Source: Martinezella lusitana (lineage in GTDB: Bacteria > Pseudomonadota > Alphaproteobacteria > Rhizobiales > Rhizobiaceae). From it: 64,000 bases of DNA. The translations under genes were made by a program, and so were the position numbers. Of the stretch, positions 9,262 through 15,878 are shown in pieces. Under the pieces are notes generated by a model. That model saw only the letters and a program-made list of their open reading frames with translations, was not told where the DNA came from and did no database searches. The stretch lies in assembly GCF_016901135.1 (NCBI RefSeq), contig NZ_JAFEVL010000045.1:434001-498000 (forward strand). Reading direction: 5' to 3'. The stretch's first letter is position 1, and every line of letters begins with the position of its first letter.

Positions 9262-10212
9262 CTAGGCGAAATGATCGCGAAACGCCTGTGGCGTAGTTCC
9301 GAATTTTCTCAGGAAATTGCGCCGCATGGTTTCCTCCGAGCTGAAGCCGCAACGAATGCGCGCCTGGTGAACCGTAAGGCCCTCTTCCAGCAGACGCCGT
9401 ACCGCCTCGATGCGGATATCCTCCACGGCCCTGGCCGGCGTGCGTCCGGTCGCCTTGAGGTAATGCCGGGAAAAGCTGCGCGCACTCATATTCGCCCGCT
9501 CGGCGAGAACGGGCAGAGAGAGGTCCGCGCGCAGATTGCCCATGATCCAGGCGTGCAGTCGGTCGAAACGCTCGCCGCTTTCCTGCAAGCGCAATGCTGA
9601 ACTGAATTGAGCCTGGCCGCCCGGCCGCTTCAGGAAGACGACGAGCTCGCGGGCGACGGAAAGTGCCAGTTTCCGTCCGAGGTCGTCTTCGATCAAGGCG
9701 AGGGCCAGATCGATGCCGGCGCTCACGCCCGCCGAGCTCCATATGTCGCCGTCCCGAACGAAGATCGGATCTGGCTCCAGTTTCACCCGCGGAAAGCGCT
9801 TTGAGAATTCCTCGCAGCGATTCCAATGGGTCGCCGCGCGCCGCCCGTCCAGAAGTCCCGCTTCGGCAAGAAGGAAGGCACCGCTGCAGACGGAGGCGGT
9901 GCGCCTGGCGCTTGCCGACCGCCGGCGCACCCACTCGACCAATGCCTGATCTTCGCATGCCCTGTTGACGCCCCAGCCGCCGGCGATGATCAGGGTGTCG
10001 AGCGGGCCGTCAGTGTCGCTGAGCGGCACAGTCGTCAGCTCAAGGCCCGAGCTGGTTCTGGTCTGCCCACCCGTCGCGACTGTGATGGGCTCATAGGGCC
10101 TTGGCAATCCGTCCTCGATTGCAGCCTCATTGGCACTGGTGAAAACCTGCAGCGGACCGGCGATGTCGAGCAGCTGGGCGTTGTCAAAGGCAAGTATCTC
10201 GATGTGGCGCAT
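9262..10212 (-). CDS. GlxA-family regulator (DJ-1/PfpI domain + AraC HTH)
   Basis: This 316-residue protein has an N-terminal DJ-1/PfpI domain (about 3-190; AFDNAQLLDIAGPLQVF, SVCSGAFLLAEAGLL, ATHWNRCEEF) and a C-terminal AraC double helix-turn-helix (about 215-316; LSLPVLAERANMSARSFSRHY and CGFSSEETMRRNFLRKFG). This is the GlxA/FtrA architecture of transcription activators. The start MRHIEILAFDN at 10212 matches the family; the open frame upstream does not. It is divergent from the isonitrile hydratase gene, with 85 bases between starts, and probably controls it. Both proteins share the DJ-1 fold. Confidence 0.87.
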   Translation of the reverse strand: MRHIEILAFDNAQLLDIAGPLQVFTSANEAAIEDGLPRPYEPITVATGGQTRTSSGLELTTVPLSDTDGPLDTLIIAGGWGVNRACEDQALVEWVRRRSASARRTASVCSGAFLLAEAGLLDGRRAATHWNRCEEFSKRFPRVKLEPDPIFVRDGDIWSSAGVSAGIDLALALIEDDLGRKLALSVARELVVFLKRPGGQAQFSSALRLQESGERFDRLHAWIMGNLRADLSLPVLAERANMSARSFSRHYLKATGRTPARAVEDIRIEAVRRLLEEGLTVHQARIRCGFSSEETMRRNFLRKFGTTPQAFRDHFA

Positions 10213-10236
10213 GATTGGCACAAAATGACGGGAGTT

Positions 10237-10250
10237 TGGCAAATGCGCCA
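10237..10250. promoter_or_regulatory. Inverted repeat TGGC-N6-GCCA between glxA-type and inhA genes
   Basis: The short symmetric site TGGCAAATGCGCCA lies in the 85-base divergent promoter region. It is a candidate operator for the GlxA-type regulator; the arms are short, so chance is possible. Confidence 0.3.
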
Positions 10251-10297
10251 GATTGTGATCGCATAGACTGGCCGAAGTCAACCATTGGAGATGCAAT

Positions 10298-10987
10298 ATG
10301 ACCATTCGCTTCGGCCTGCTCGCCTTTCCCGGCGTCCAGCAACTCGACCTGACCGGCCCTTACGAGATATTCGCCTCGATGGAGGGTGCGGAGGTTCATC
10401 TCGTCTGGAAGGATACGTCTCCGATCGTCTCCGCCACCAAGCTGGTGCTGCAGCCGACGACGAGCTTTGCGGCGTGCCCGCCGCTCGACGTCATCTGCGT
10501 GCCGGGCGGCGGCGGCGTCAATGCGCTGCTGGAAGACGAGACGGTCCTCTCCTTTATCCGCGCGCAGGCAGCCCAGGCACGCTTCGTAACCTCGGTGTGC
10601 ACAGGCTCCCTCGTCCTTGGCGCCGCCGGTCTGCTTAAGGGCAGGAAGGCGACGACCCATTGGAACGCGCGCGATTTCCTGGCGGAATTTGGCGCCATCG
10701 CGAACCCCGGGCGCGTCGTCCGGGATGGCAATCTCTTTACTGCGGGCGGCGTGACGGCCGGCATCGATTTCGGGCTGACCATCGTTGCGGCCTTGAGCGA
10801 TCAGGCGGAGGCCGAAGCGATCCAGCTTTCGCTGGAATACGCGCCCGCACCGCCGTTTCATTCCGGGTCGCCGGAGGAGGCACCGGCCGATGTGTTGATC
10901 GAGACGAAGCGGCGGCTTGCCGGCTCGCGGACGGCCCGGGAGGCCATCATGGCCCGTCTGGCGGCTCGTCGGCAACAGGCCGGTTGA
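10298..10987 (+). CDS. inhA: Isonitrile (isocyanide) hydratase, DJ-1/PfpI superfamily
   Basis: This 229-residue DJ-1 superfamily enzyme hydrates isonitriles to N-formamides. The catalytic residues known from Pseudomonas isocyanide hydratase fall at the same positions here: Asp17 (QQLDLTGP) and nucleophile Cys101 (SVCTGSLVLGAAGLL). The segments PPLDVICVPGG and LEYAPAPPFHSGSPE are also those of that family. Length matches the usual 228 or so. Its upstream partner is the divergent GlxA-type regulator. A formamidase-family gene lies 2 kb away; its product could act on the formamide formed, though it is not in the same operon. Confidence 0.85.
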   Translation: MTIRFGLLAFPGVQQLDLTGPYEIFASMEGAEVHLVWKDTSPIVSATKLVLQPTTSFAACPPLDVICVPGGGGVNALLEDETVLSFIRAQAAQARFVTSVCTGSLVLGAAGLLKGRKATTHWNARDFLAEFGAIANPGRVVRDGNLFTAGGVTAGIDFGLTIVAALSDQAEAEAIQLSLEYAPAPPFHSGSPEEAPADVLIETKRRLAGSRTAREAIMARLAARRQQAG

Positions 10988-11213
10988 GCGCCGATCCTGT
11001 GCACAAGCAATGTCACCTCGCTGAAATGGAACGTCGATAAGGAGACGGTCTGACTTTTGATCGTAGCGACAATCCCATCGAGGTGACGATGCCCAATCGG
11101 GCGAATAGGATCCTGGTTTCACGTCACCCATCACGCTTGACACGAACAGCATTTCTGCGACCGTGGCATCACGATGTCGTGTGCGGCCTTGTGGGGGACG
11201 AGAGGCTATTCTG

Positions 11214-12260
11214 ATGAACAAGCTCCGATCATTTCGCTGCATTCCCCGTTTTGCCATGGCGATGAGCATTCTGATCGCCGCGATTTTTTCGCTGATGCTG
11301 CTGGCACCAGAAGCACACGCGCTTGATGTCGGGCAGCAGACGAAGGCGTCGAGCGAGCAGATCGAGAAGCTGATCAGAGCGCTGCGCGACAGCGGTGCCA
11401 TGTCCGACAAGGACCTGTTGCAGCGGCGTGCCGATTTCGAGAACCTGATGGCAGCAACGCCGGATCCGACGCGGGTGCAGATTCGCCGCGTTGACGCCAA
11501 CGGGGTTTCTGGCGACCTCATATGGCCGGCACGGCTGCATTACGGGATCGGCAGGCGTGCCATTCTCTATCTGCATGGAGGGGGCTTTTATAGCGGCTCG
11601 CTGCGGACGCACCGCAATATTGCCGCCTCGCTCGCCAAGGCGGCGTCGGCCGATGTGTTGCTCGTCGACTATCGTCTCGCGCCCGAAAACGGCTTTCCGT
11701 CACAGATCAACGATGCGGTGGCGGCCTATCGCTGGCTCCTGTCGTCGGGATACAAGGCCGGAAACATTGTCATTGTGGGGGAGTCGGTAGGCGGAACCCT
11801 GGCCATCGAGGTTATCCTGAACCAGCTTCGCCTCAGAGGAGCACTTCCCGCGGCGGTGGTTGCCATGAGCCCGGTGACCGATTTCGCTGCGACGGGGGCG
11901 TCACTGGTTGCAAACGCGTCCAATGACCCGTTTATGGGCAAGGACGAATTGACCATCATCCACAATGCTTATGTCGACGACCGATCACCGGTCGATCCCG
12001 AGGTGTCGCCGCTCTATGCCAATTTTGCCGGCTTTCCACCCCTGCTTATACAGGTGGGTTCGCGGGAGACGCTGCTGGATGACAGTGTCCGGCTGGCGGA
12101 CAAGGTGCGGCAGGCGGGCGGAGACGTGGCCCTGGAAATATGGCCCGGGATGATTCACCAGTGGCAGATTTTCCCATTCTGGCTCGAGGATGCCAGGAAG
12201 TCGAATGGGAGAGTGGCGGAATTCGCGATATCGCATTTCGTCGACAAACCCGCACAATAG
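11214..12260 (+). CDS. Secreted alpha/beta hydrolase, hormone-sensitive-lipase (family IV) esterase
   Basis: This 348-residue protein has a signal peptide (basic start, hydrophobic 14-30, AHA cleavage-type end near 37). The esterase signature follows: oxyanion motif YLHGGGFYSGS (about 121), nucleophile motif GESVGGT (about 195), acid residue near the SRETLLDDS segment and histidine in GMIHQWQIFP. These define the family IV lipase/esterase group acting on short-chain esters. ATG 11214 is used because it starts the signal peptide; an open frame runs back to 11163. A good terminator follows 45 bases after the stop. The natural ester is unknown. Confidence 0.83.
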   Translation: MNKLRSFRCIPRFAMAMSILIAAIFSLMLLAPEAHALDVGQQTKASSEQIEKLIRALRDSGAMSDKDLLQRRADFENLMAATPDPTRVQIRRVDANGVSGDLIWPARLHYGIGRRAILYLHGGGFYSGSLRTHRNIAASLAKAASADVLLVDYRLAPENGFPSQINDAVAAYRWLLSSGYKAGNIVIVGESVGGTLAIEVILNQLRLRGALPAAVVAMSPVTDFAATGASLVANASNDPFMGKDELTIIHNAYVDDRSPVDPEVSPLYANFAGFPPLLIQVGSRETLLDDSVRLADKVRQAGGDVALEIWPGMIHQWQIFPFWLEDARKSNGRVAEFAISHFVDKPAQ

Positions 12261-12305
12261 CGGCGCACGATCGTGGGATGATCCCGGTTTCCAAGAGAAG
12301 GGCCG

Positions 12306-12325
12306 CCCGGCACAAGCCGGGTTTT
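12306..12325 (+). terminator. Rho-independent terminator after the secreted esterase gene
   Basis: Stem CCCGGC/GCCGGG with loop ACAA is followed by TTTT, 45 bases past the stop codon. Confidence 0.75.
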
Positions 12326-12346
12326 GCGACGCAGATTGCAATTATT

Positions 12347-12356
12347 TATCGCGATA
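12347..12356. promoter_or_regulatory. Palindrome TATCGCGATA, upstream copy
   Basis: A perfect 10-bp palindrome in an AT-rich tract, 105 bases before the start of the esterase/chloroperoxidase gene. A wider imperfect symmetry (ATTTATC outside left, GATAAAT outside right) surrounds it. It is repeated at 12416. Confidence 0.45.
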
Positions 12357-12415
12357 TATAATCGCAAGATAAATTTTATATGGACAACGTGCGGCGAAAA
12401 CTCTATGGATAATGA

Positions 12416-12425
12416 TATCGCGATA
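12416..12425. promoter_or_regulatory. Palindrome TATCGCGATA, downstream copy
   Basis: The second exact copy of the palindrome lies 36 bases before the start codon at 12461 and 69 bases from the first copy, close to an integral number of helical turns. The pair looks like a dimeric repressor site (MarR- or TetR-like by form) controlling the following gene; no such regulator gene is adjacent. Confidence 0.5.
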
Positions 12426-12460
12426 ATAAATCGTGCAACACATTATAAGTGGAGATTGAA

Positions 12461-13432
12461 ATGAGCCAGTCGATCAATCAAGCTACCCGTCGGGGCGTTA
12501 TGACAGCCGGGCTCGGCCTTGCCGCCACGGCAGCCGTCATGCCCTTCGCTCAACCTGCGCAAGCCTCTACAAAGCAATCTTCGAAAGGTAAGGACACAAT
12601 GAGCAGCAGCACGATCACCACCAAGGACGGAACTCAGATCTTCTACAAGGATTGGGGAACAGGCCAGCCGATCGTCTTCCATCATGGATGGCCCTTGAGC
12701 TCCGACGATTGGGACGCCCAGATGCTCTTCTTCCTCAATCAGGGCTACCGCGTTATCGCCCATGATCGCCGCGGCCACGGGCGCTCGAGCCAGACGGCGA
12801 CCGGAAATGAGATGGATACCTATGCTGCCGACGTCGCGGCACTTGCCGAGCATCTCGACCTGAAAGGCGCTATTCACGTCGGTCATTCCACGGGTGGCGG
12901 CGAAGTCGCTCGCTACGTGGCCCAGTATGGCGGTCATGGCCGGGTTTCCAAGGCCGTGCTGATCGGCGCGGTGCCGCCGATCATGGTCAAATCCGACAAG
13001 AATCCCGGCGGTCTGCCGCTGGAAGTGTTCGATGGCTTCCGTGCGGCACTTGCCGCCAATCGCGCACAATTCTTCCGCGACGTTCCGGCGGGTCCGTTTT
13101 ACGGCTTCAATCGCCCCGGCGCGGCGGTTTCGCAGGGCGTCATCGACAATTGGTGGCGTCAGGGCATGATGGGCGGCACCAAGGCGCACTACGACTGCAT
13201 CAAGGCCTTCTCGGAAACGGATTTCACCGAGGATCTGAAGAAGATCGAGGTGCCGACGCTTGTCATGCATGGCGATGACGACCAGATCGTGCCGATCGCA
13301 GACGCGGCCCTTCTCTCCATCAAGCTGCTGAAGAACGGCACGCTGAAAGTCTACAAGGGCTTCCCGCACGGCATGGCGACCACGCATGCGGATATCATCA
13401 ATGCGGATCTGCTGGCCTTCTTCAAGGCTTAA
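12461..13432 (+). CDS. Tat-exported alpha/beta hydrolase (arylesterase / non-heme chloroperoxidase type)
   Basis: This 323-residue protein starts with a twin-arginine type leader (QATRRGVMTAGLGLAATAAV, cleavage near AQA at about 35). The rest is a typical cofactor-free haloperoxidase/esterase: oxyanion region HHGWPLSSDDWD, nucleophile Ser in GHSTGGGE, acid in GDDDQIVP, and histidine in FPHGMATTH. GGAG lies six bases before ATG 12461. An internal ATG at 12599, also preceded by a ribosome-site-like GGTAAGGA, starts MSSSTITTKDGTQIFYKDW, the normal beginning of cytosolic members, so two forms may be made. Two TATCGCGATA palindromes lie upstream. Confidence 0.85.
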   Translation: MSQSINQATRRGVMTAGLGLAATAAVMPFAQPAQASTKQSSKGKDTMSSSTITTKDGTQIFYKDWGTGQPIVFHHGWPLSSDDWDAQMLFFLNQGYRVIAHDRRGHGRSSQTATGNEMDTYAADVAALAEHLDLKGAIHVGHSTGGGEVARYVAQYGGHGRVSKAVLIGAVPPIMVKSDKNPGGLPLEVFDGFRAALAANRAQFFRDVPAGPFYGFNRPGAAVSQGVIDNWWRQGMMGGTKAHYDCIKAFSETDFTEDLKKIEVPTLVMHGDDDQIVPIADAALLSIKLLKNGTLKVYKGFPHGMATTHADIINADLLAFFKA

Positions 13433-13444
13433 CGATCCCCAAGA

Positions 13445-13476
13445 GTGAGGCGCCCGCCTTCTGGCGGGCGCCTCAC
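13445..13476. terminator. Long hairpin between convergent genes, likely bidirectional terminator
   Basis: A perfect 14-bp GC-rich stem GTGAGGCGCCCGCC/GGCGGGCGCCTCAC with a TTCT loop lies 12 bases past the esterase stop and before the convergent small gene. There is no T-run, so it may act as a barrier or an RNA-stabilising end rather than a classic terminator. Confidence 0.6.
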
Positions 13477-13509
13477 AGCCGACCGGGTGCTGTTACCACG
13501 CCTGCTGCT

Positions 13510-13683
13510 TCAGCTATCAAGTTTCAATGAAAGCTGAACGGCACGCGGCAAGGGTGGTAGCGGCCGGCTGATGTCGACACGGCGTTTCCAATTGGCGAGC
13601 CGCTCCTGCTCGCGCTCCCGAAGCGCCTTCGAGACCGCGACAAAGGTCATGGCACGCTCTATGACTTGTTCAGCTTTGCTCAT
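13510..13683 (-). CDS. Small protein (57 aa) under a perfect LexA box, function unknown
   Basis: The protein begins MSKAEQVIERAMTFVAVSKA and is helical and charged (LREREQERLANWKRR), ending in a proline-rich tail and QLSLKLDS. ATG 13683 has GGAG six bases upstream and is preferred over an in-frame ATG at 13695. A perfect alphaproteobacterial LexA box lies 14-29 bases upstream of the start, so SOS control is likely. No domain is recognised and no DNA-repair gene is adjacent. The name of the family is unknown to me. Confidence 0.6.
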   Translation of the reverse strand: MSKAEQVIERAMTFVAVSKALREREQERLANWKRRVDISRPLPPLPRAVQLSLKLDS

Positions 13684-13697
13684 GGATATCTCCATAT

Positions 13698-13712
13698 GTT
13701 CACTTTATGTTC
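13698..13712 (-). promoter_or_regulatory. LexA (SOS) box, GAAC-N7-GAAC form
   Basis: GTTC-ACTTTAT-GTTC on the plus strand is an exact match to the alphaproteobacterial LexA operator GTTC-N7-GTTC. It ends 15 bases before the preferred start of the 57-aa gene. TTGACT and TTGACC sequences just upstream could serve as -35 elements, so LexA would cover the promoter. Confidence 0.7.
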
Positions 13713-13853
13713 TCATAGTGAGGTCAATAAGTCAAGCCTATGGCTGTGAGCGCTCAGCGCTACCAGGTTTTCCGAATATGGGGCCAGCAGTATTCCGACT
13801 GCTCTGCGGAACGTCCCAGACTTGCAACGCCAGTGAACGGGGTTGACGGTCAA

Positions 13854-14072
13854 CTAGCCTTTCGGCTTGCGGCCCTGTTTTTGCTTCGGCTTCTCAACGG
13901 ATGGGTCCGACACTTCCCTGGCCAATCTTTCCTGGCGGAGGCGTTCCGTCTTGCTTTCACGCGCAACGACTTCGTTTTGAATGATGGTCCGTGCTGAATC
14001 ATTCGTGGCAATCGCCGCTTTTTCGGCTCTGGACAAGCGTTGCTCTGGCCGATTGACTCTAAACGCACTCAT
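13854..14072 (-). CDS. Small basic protein (72 aa), paralogue of the gene at 14701
   Basis: ATG 14072 follows AGGAGG at five bases, an excellent ribosome site. The product begins MSAFRVNRPEQRLSRAEKAA and ends in a very basic tail (EKPKQKQGRKPKG). A central stretch, SARTIIQNEVVARESKTERL, aligns with the small protein at 14701 (about half identical over 29 residues, sharing AREsKTE and LR.xRL). The same frame is open upstream to ATG 14162, which starts the leader peptide MYWHWCEGD of the repeated element, so leader and gene are in frame here. Function unknown; charge and size would suit nucleic-acid binding, which is inference. Confidence 0.6.
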   Translation of the reverse strand: MSAFRVNRPEQRLSRAEKAAIATNDSARTIIQNEVVARESKTERLRQERLAREVSDPSVEKPKQKQGRKPKG

Positions 14073-14377
14073 GTTGCCTCCTGGAGCTGCCGACAACAAA
14101 AAAGGCCGGAGCGAAACCGCGCCGACCTTCCTCACATCGCCCTCGCACCAATGCCAGTACATCCGTGGTCAAAAGAGGAAAACGACTAAAACATCGCGAG
14201 CGTCAAATTTCGTCAGCGCTCACCAGCAATGTTACTTCACGGATGTAGGGTGTTATTCCGTCGAATGCAAGTACTGGAGAAATTTATTTCGATTTAGCGC
14301 GCATCTATGCGGGGTTTCTGGAAGTTTTTTCGATACAGCTAAAGAGACGATGAGTATCCGTCTTCTCCGAACCTCAA
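14073..14377. other. Intergenic region containing the first leader element
   Basis: The 305-base gap between two divergently read small genes holds the repeated leader element (14098-14171, minus strand). The remaining part (14172-14377) is AT-richer than its surroundings and shows no gene, tRNA or strong promoter that I can support. Confidence 0.5.
14098..14171 (-). promoter_or_regulatory. Repeated leader / attenuator-like RNA element, copy 1
   Basis: Read on the minus strand the element starts with a 20-base sequence whose plus-strand form is TGCCAGTACATCCGTGGTCA (14152-14171), identical in copy 2. It contains a start codon (14162) for a short peptide MYWHWCEGD. Thirty bases on is a terminator-like hairpin, AAGGTCGG/CCGGCCTT (arms 14122-14129 and 14102-14109, one G-U pair) ending in a T-run. 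The hairpin ends 25 bases before the Shine-Dalgarno region of the 72-aa gene, so termination or read-through here could control that gene. Confidence 0.6.
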
Positions 14378-14641
14378 ATGGCTGATAAACTACTTGAGAT
14401 CGATGCGACACGGAAAACGCTCCGCCCCCATCCTTCTCGGTGGCCCATGTCGAAGCTTACATTCAGGTATGGCATTCGTGAGGAGCGTGATTGTACCTGG
14501 ACTGTGTACGATGTCTTCACGGGAAGGGCTGCGGAGCCCACGCATTGGATATTGAACGTTCTGACTGAGAAGGAAGCAAAGACCTATTGCGCCATTCTTA
14601 ATGTCAAGGACATGGAAAGACGTGAACGTTTAGGCTTTTAG
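14378..14641 (+). CDS. Small conserved-type hypothetical protein (WTVYDVFTG motif)
   Basis: The 87-residue frame contains YGIREERDCTWTVYDVFTG, a pattern I associate with small rhizobial proteins of unknown function (form: [YF]xIREExxGxWxVxDVFTG). The C-terminal part (LTEKEAKTYCAILNVKDMER) also fits. The start is unclear: ATG 14378 gives 87 residues, ATG 14447 (MSKLTFRYGI) gives 64, and neither has a good ribosome site. Base composition is lower in GC than the flanking operons. No function is proposed. Confidence 0.5.
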   Translation: MADKLLEIDATRKTLRPHPSRWPMSKLTFRYGIREERDCTWTVYDVFTGRAAEPTHWILNVLTEKEAKTYCAILNVKDMERRERLGF

Positions 14642-14700
14642 CGCATGGGTAAGCGAGATTGCTTTGTCCATTAGTGGCTAAGCGATATTCTCTTGCAATG

Positions 14701-14931
14701 TCACGCCCGGCCACGCCGCATGGGCTTTTTTCTTTCCTTAACCAACCTGGCCGTTTTCGGTGCTTCCGTGGCTTCCTGTTGCAGGCGAAGAGTTCGCAAC
14801 GCCTCGGTTTTCTTTTCTCGAGCGGAGTTTTCCGCCGCCACGATGGTTTTTGACATGCTGGTAGTCGTCGCGGCTTTGTCGTTGGTGAGAGACGCCGCCT
14901 TCTTGAAGAATTGTTCCTTGGTGGCTGTCAT
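14701..14931 (-). CDS. Small basic protein (76 aa), paralogue of the gene at 13854
   Basis: ATG 14931 follows AAGGAG at five bases, which decides the start over an in-frame ATG at 14949. The product begins MTATKEQFFKKAASLTNDKA, has the shared core MSKTIVAAENSAREKKTEAL and ends in a strongly basic tail (KERKKPMRRGRA). It aligns with the 72-aa protein at 13854 and lies just downstream of the broken rpsU copy on the same strand. Small, lysine/arginine-rich and probably cytosolic; function unknown. Confidence 0.6.
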   Translation of the reverse strand: MTATKEQFFKKAASLTNDKAATTTSMSKTIVAAENSAREKKTEALRTLRLQQEATEAPKTARLVKERKKPMRRGRA

Positions 14932-14978
14932 GATCGCTCCTTCGCGCATAGCAGTAAATTGGGGAGGGTGGTCGAAGA

Positions 14979-15218
14979 TTAACGAGTTTGGGTCCGGCTT
15001 CGGGTGCTCTTGGGCAGCAGGCCGTCTCTTTGTAGCTTTTTGCGCATCATCTTGCGGTGCCGGCGAATGGCTTGCGCTTTCTCTAGAACACGCTGCTCGG
15101 AGGCTTCACATAGGCTGAACGCACTTTTATTTCGCGAAAAATACCTTCTCGGATCATCTTCTTCTTTAGTACGCGCAATGCTTGATCGATATCATTGTCC
15201 TTTTACAAAAACTTGCAA
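14979..15218 (-). pseudogene. rpsU: Frameshifted rpsU (ribosomal protein S21) copy
   Basis: Translating leftward from TTG 15218 gives LQVFVK, then after a +1 shift DIDQALRVLKKKMIREGIFR and EIKVRSAYVKPPS, then after a -1 shift QRVLEKAQAIRRHRKMMRKK and LQRDGLLPKSTRSRTQTR, ending at TAA 14979. This is S21 along its whole length (known rhizobial form: QVLVRDNNVDQALRALKKK...), but the two shifts and an in-frame stop break it. GGAAGGG sits before the TTG, where S21 genes have their ribosome site. Rhizobia usually carry more than one rpsU, so loss of this copy is tolerable. A sequencing artefact is possible but would need two independent errors in 240 bases. Confidence 0.8.
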
Positions 15219-15258
15219 ATCAACCCTTCCTGTAGCGCACAATATGGCGCTCTATGCC

Positions 15259-15552
15259 CTATCTGAAGGCTTGTTTTTTGCCTCCCGCGGTAAGGGGTTT
15301 CAGCCAAGGCTCCGGTCTTGCTGATGTTGAGTTTTGGCTGTCGGCAACTGGATCCGCGCAAACCTGCTCGATGTCCGCCTCTGAGATGCGGCGTTCAAAG
15401 CTCTCATGCGTGAAGCGAACCTGATAATACGCCTCGGCGGAGTCGGAGGGGAGCATGCTTATAATGCGGCAGGTCCTTGGGGCTGCTTTCAGCCGAGTGA
15501 GATCCGCTTTCAAGACCACGATGTCTCCAGCCGAATACTTCATTCTGCTCAT
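15259..15552 (-). CDS. Small hypothetical protein (97 aa) downstream of cspA
   Basis: The product begins MSRMKYSAGDIVVLKADLTR and continues RTCRIISMLPSDSAEAYYQVRFTHESFERRISEADIE, a beta-rich, small SH3/KOW-like pattern in which a short basic strand protein carries a conserved ESFERR[IV]SE stretch seen in other small rhizobial proteins. GAGGGG is eight bases before ATG 15552. It follows cspA on the same strand, separated by copy 2 of the leader element, whose own reading frame overlaps its first codons. A role linked to cold shock or translation is only suggested by position. Confidence 0.6.
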   Translation of the reverse strand: MSRMKYSAGDIVVLKADLTRLKAAPRTCRIISMLPSDSAEAYYQVRFTHESFERRISEADIEQVCADPVADSQNSTSARPEPWLKPLTAGGKKQAFR

Positions 15553-15582
15553 AGTATCCCCTCACTGATGGGCTGCGGAAAT

Positions 15583-15652
15583 ACAAAAGGCCGGGCTTAA
15601 CCCCGACCTTTCCCTGCCAATCAAATCCTTGCTGCCAGTACATCCGTGGTCA
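15583..15652 (-). promoter_or_regulatory. Repeated leader / attenuator-like RNA element, copy 2
   Basis: The 20-base core (15633-15652) is identical to copy 1 and again contains a start codon (15643), here for MYWQQGFDWQGKVG. The hairpin is AAAGGTCGGG/CCCGGCCTTT (10 bp, one G-U pair at the same place as copy 1) with a 6-base loop, followed by TTG. It lies 17 bases past the cspA stop and ends about 30 bases before ATG 15552. The leader frame is not in frame with the downstream gene and overlaps its start. It could be the cspA terminator, an attenuator for the next gene, or both. Confidence 0.6.
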
Positions 15653-15668
15653 GCATGACGAATGACAA

Positions 15669-15878
15669 TTAGATAGCTTTGAGATTGTCGGCAGAGCTCT
15701 TGCCGGTCTTGCGATCGCGCACCAGCTCGTAGTCGACCTTTTGGCCTTCGGCGAGAGAATTCATACCTGCGCGCTCAACAGCAGAAATGTGAACGAACAC
15801 ATCCGTTGCGCCGTCTTCAGGTTGAATGAAGCCAAAACCTTTGGCGCTATTGAACCACTTTACAGTTCCAGAACTCAT
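15669..15878 (-). CDS. cspA: Cold-shock protein, CspA family
   Basis: This 69-residue OB-fold RNA chaperone has both RNA-binding motifs, RNP1 KGFGFIQPEDG and RNP2 VFVHISAVERAG, and standard family length. It binds single-stranded RNA and DNA and melts secondary structure in mRNA at low temperature. The ATG at 15878 follows AAAGGAAA. As for other csp genes a long 5' untranslated leader is likely in the gap upstream. The second leader element and a 97-aa gene follow on the same strand, and the rpsU pseudogene lies 450 bases further. Several csp paralogues are usual in rhizobia, so the symbol names the family. Confidence 0.93.
   Translation of the reverse strand: MSSGTVKWFNSAKGFGFIQPEDGATDVFVHISAVERAGMNSLAEGQKVDYELVRDRKTGKSSADNLKAI

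Noticed and set aside
11137..11142. TTGACA as promoter of the secreted esterase gene
   Set aside because: No acceptable -10 sequence at 16-18 bases, so the promoter cannot be supported.
13854..14162. Single 102-aa protein starting at ATG 14162
   Set aside because: The start at 14072 has an AGGAGG site and the upstream part is the repeated leader element with a terminator-like hairpin; the in-frame fusion is probably incidental.
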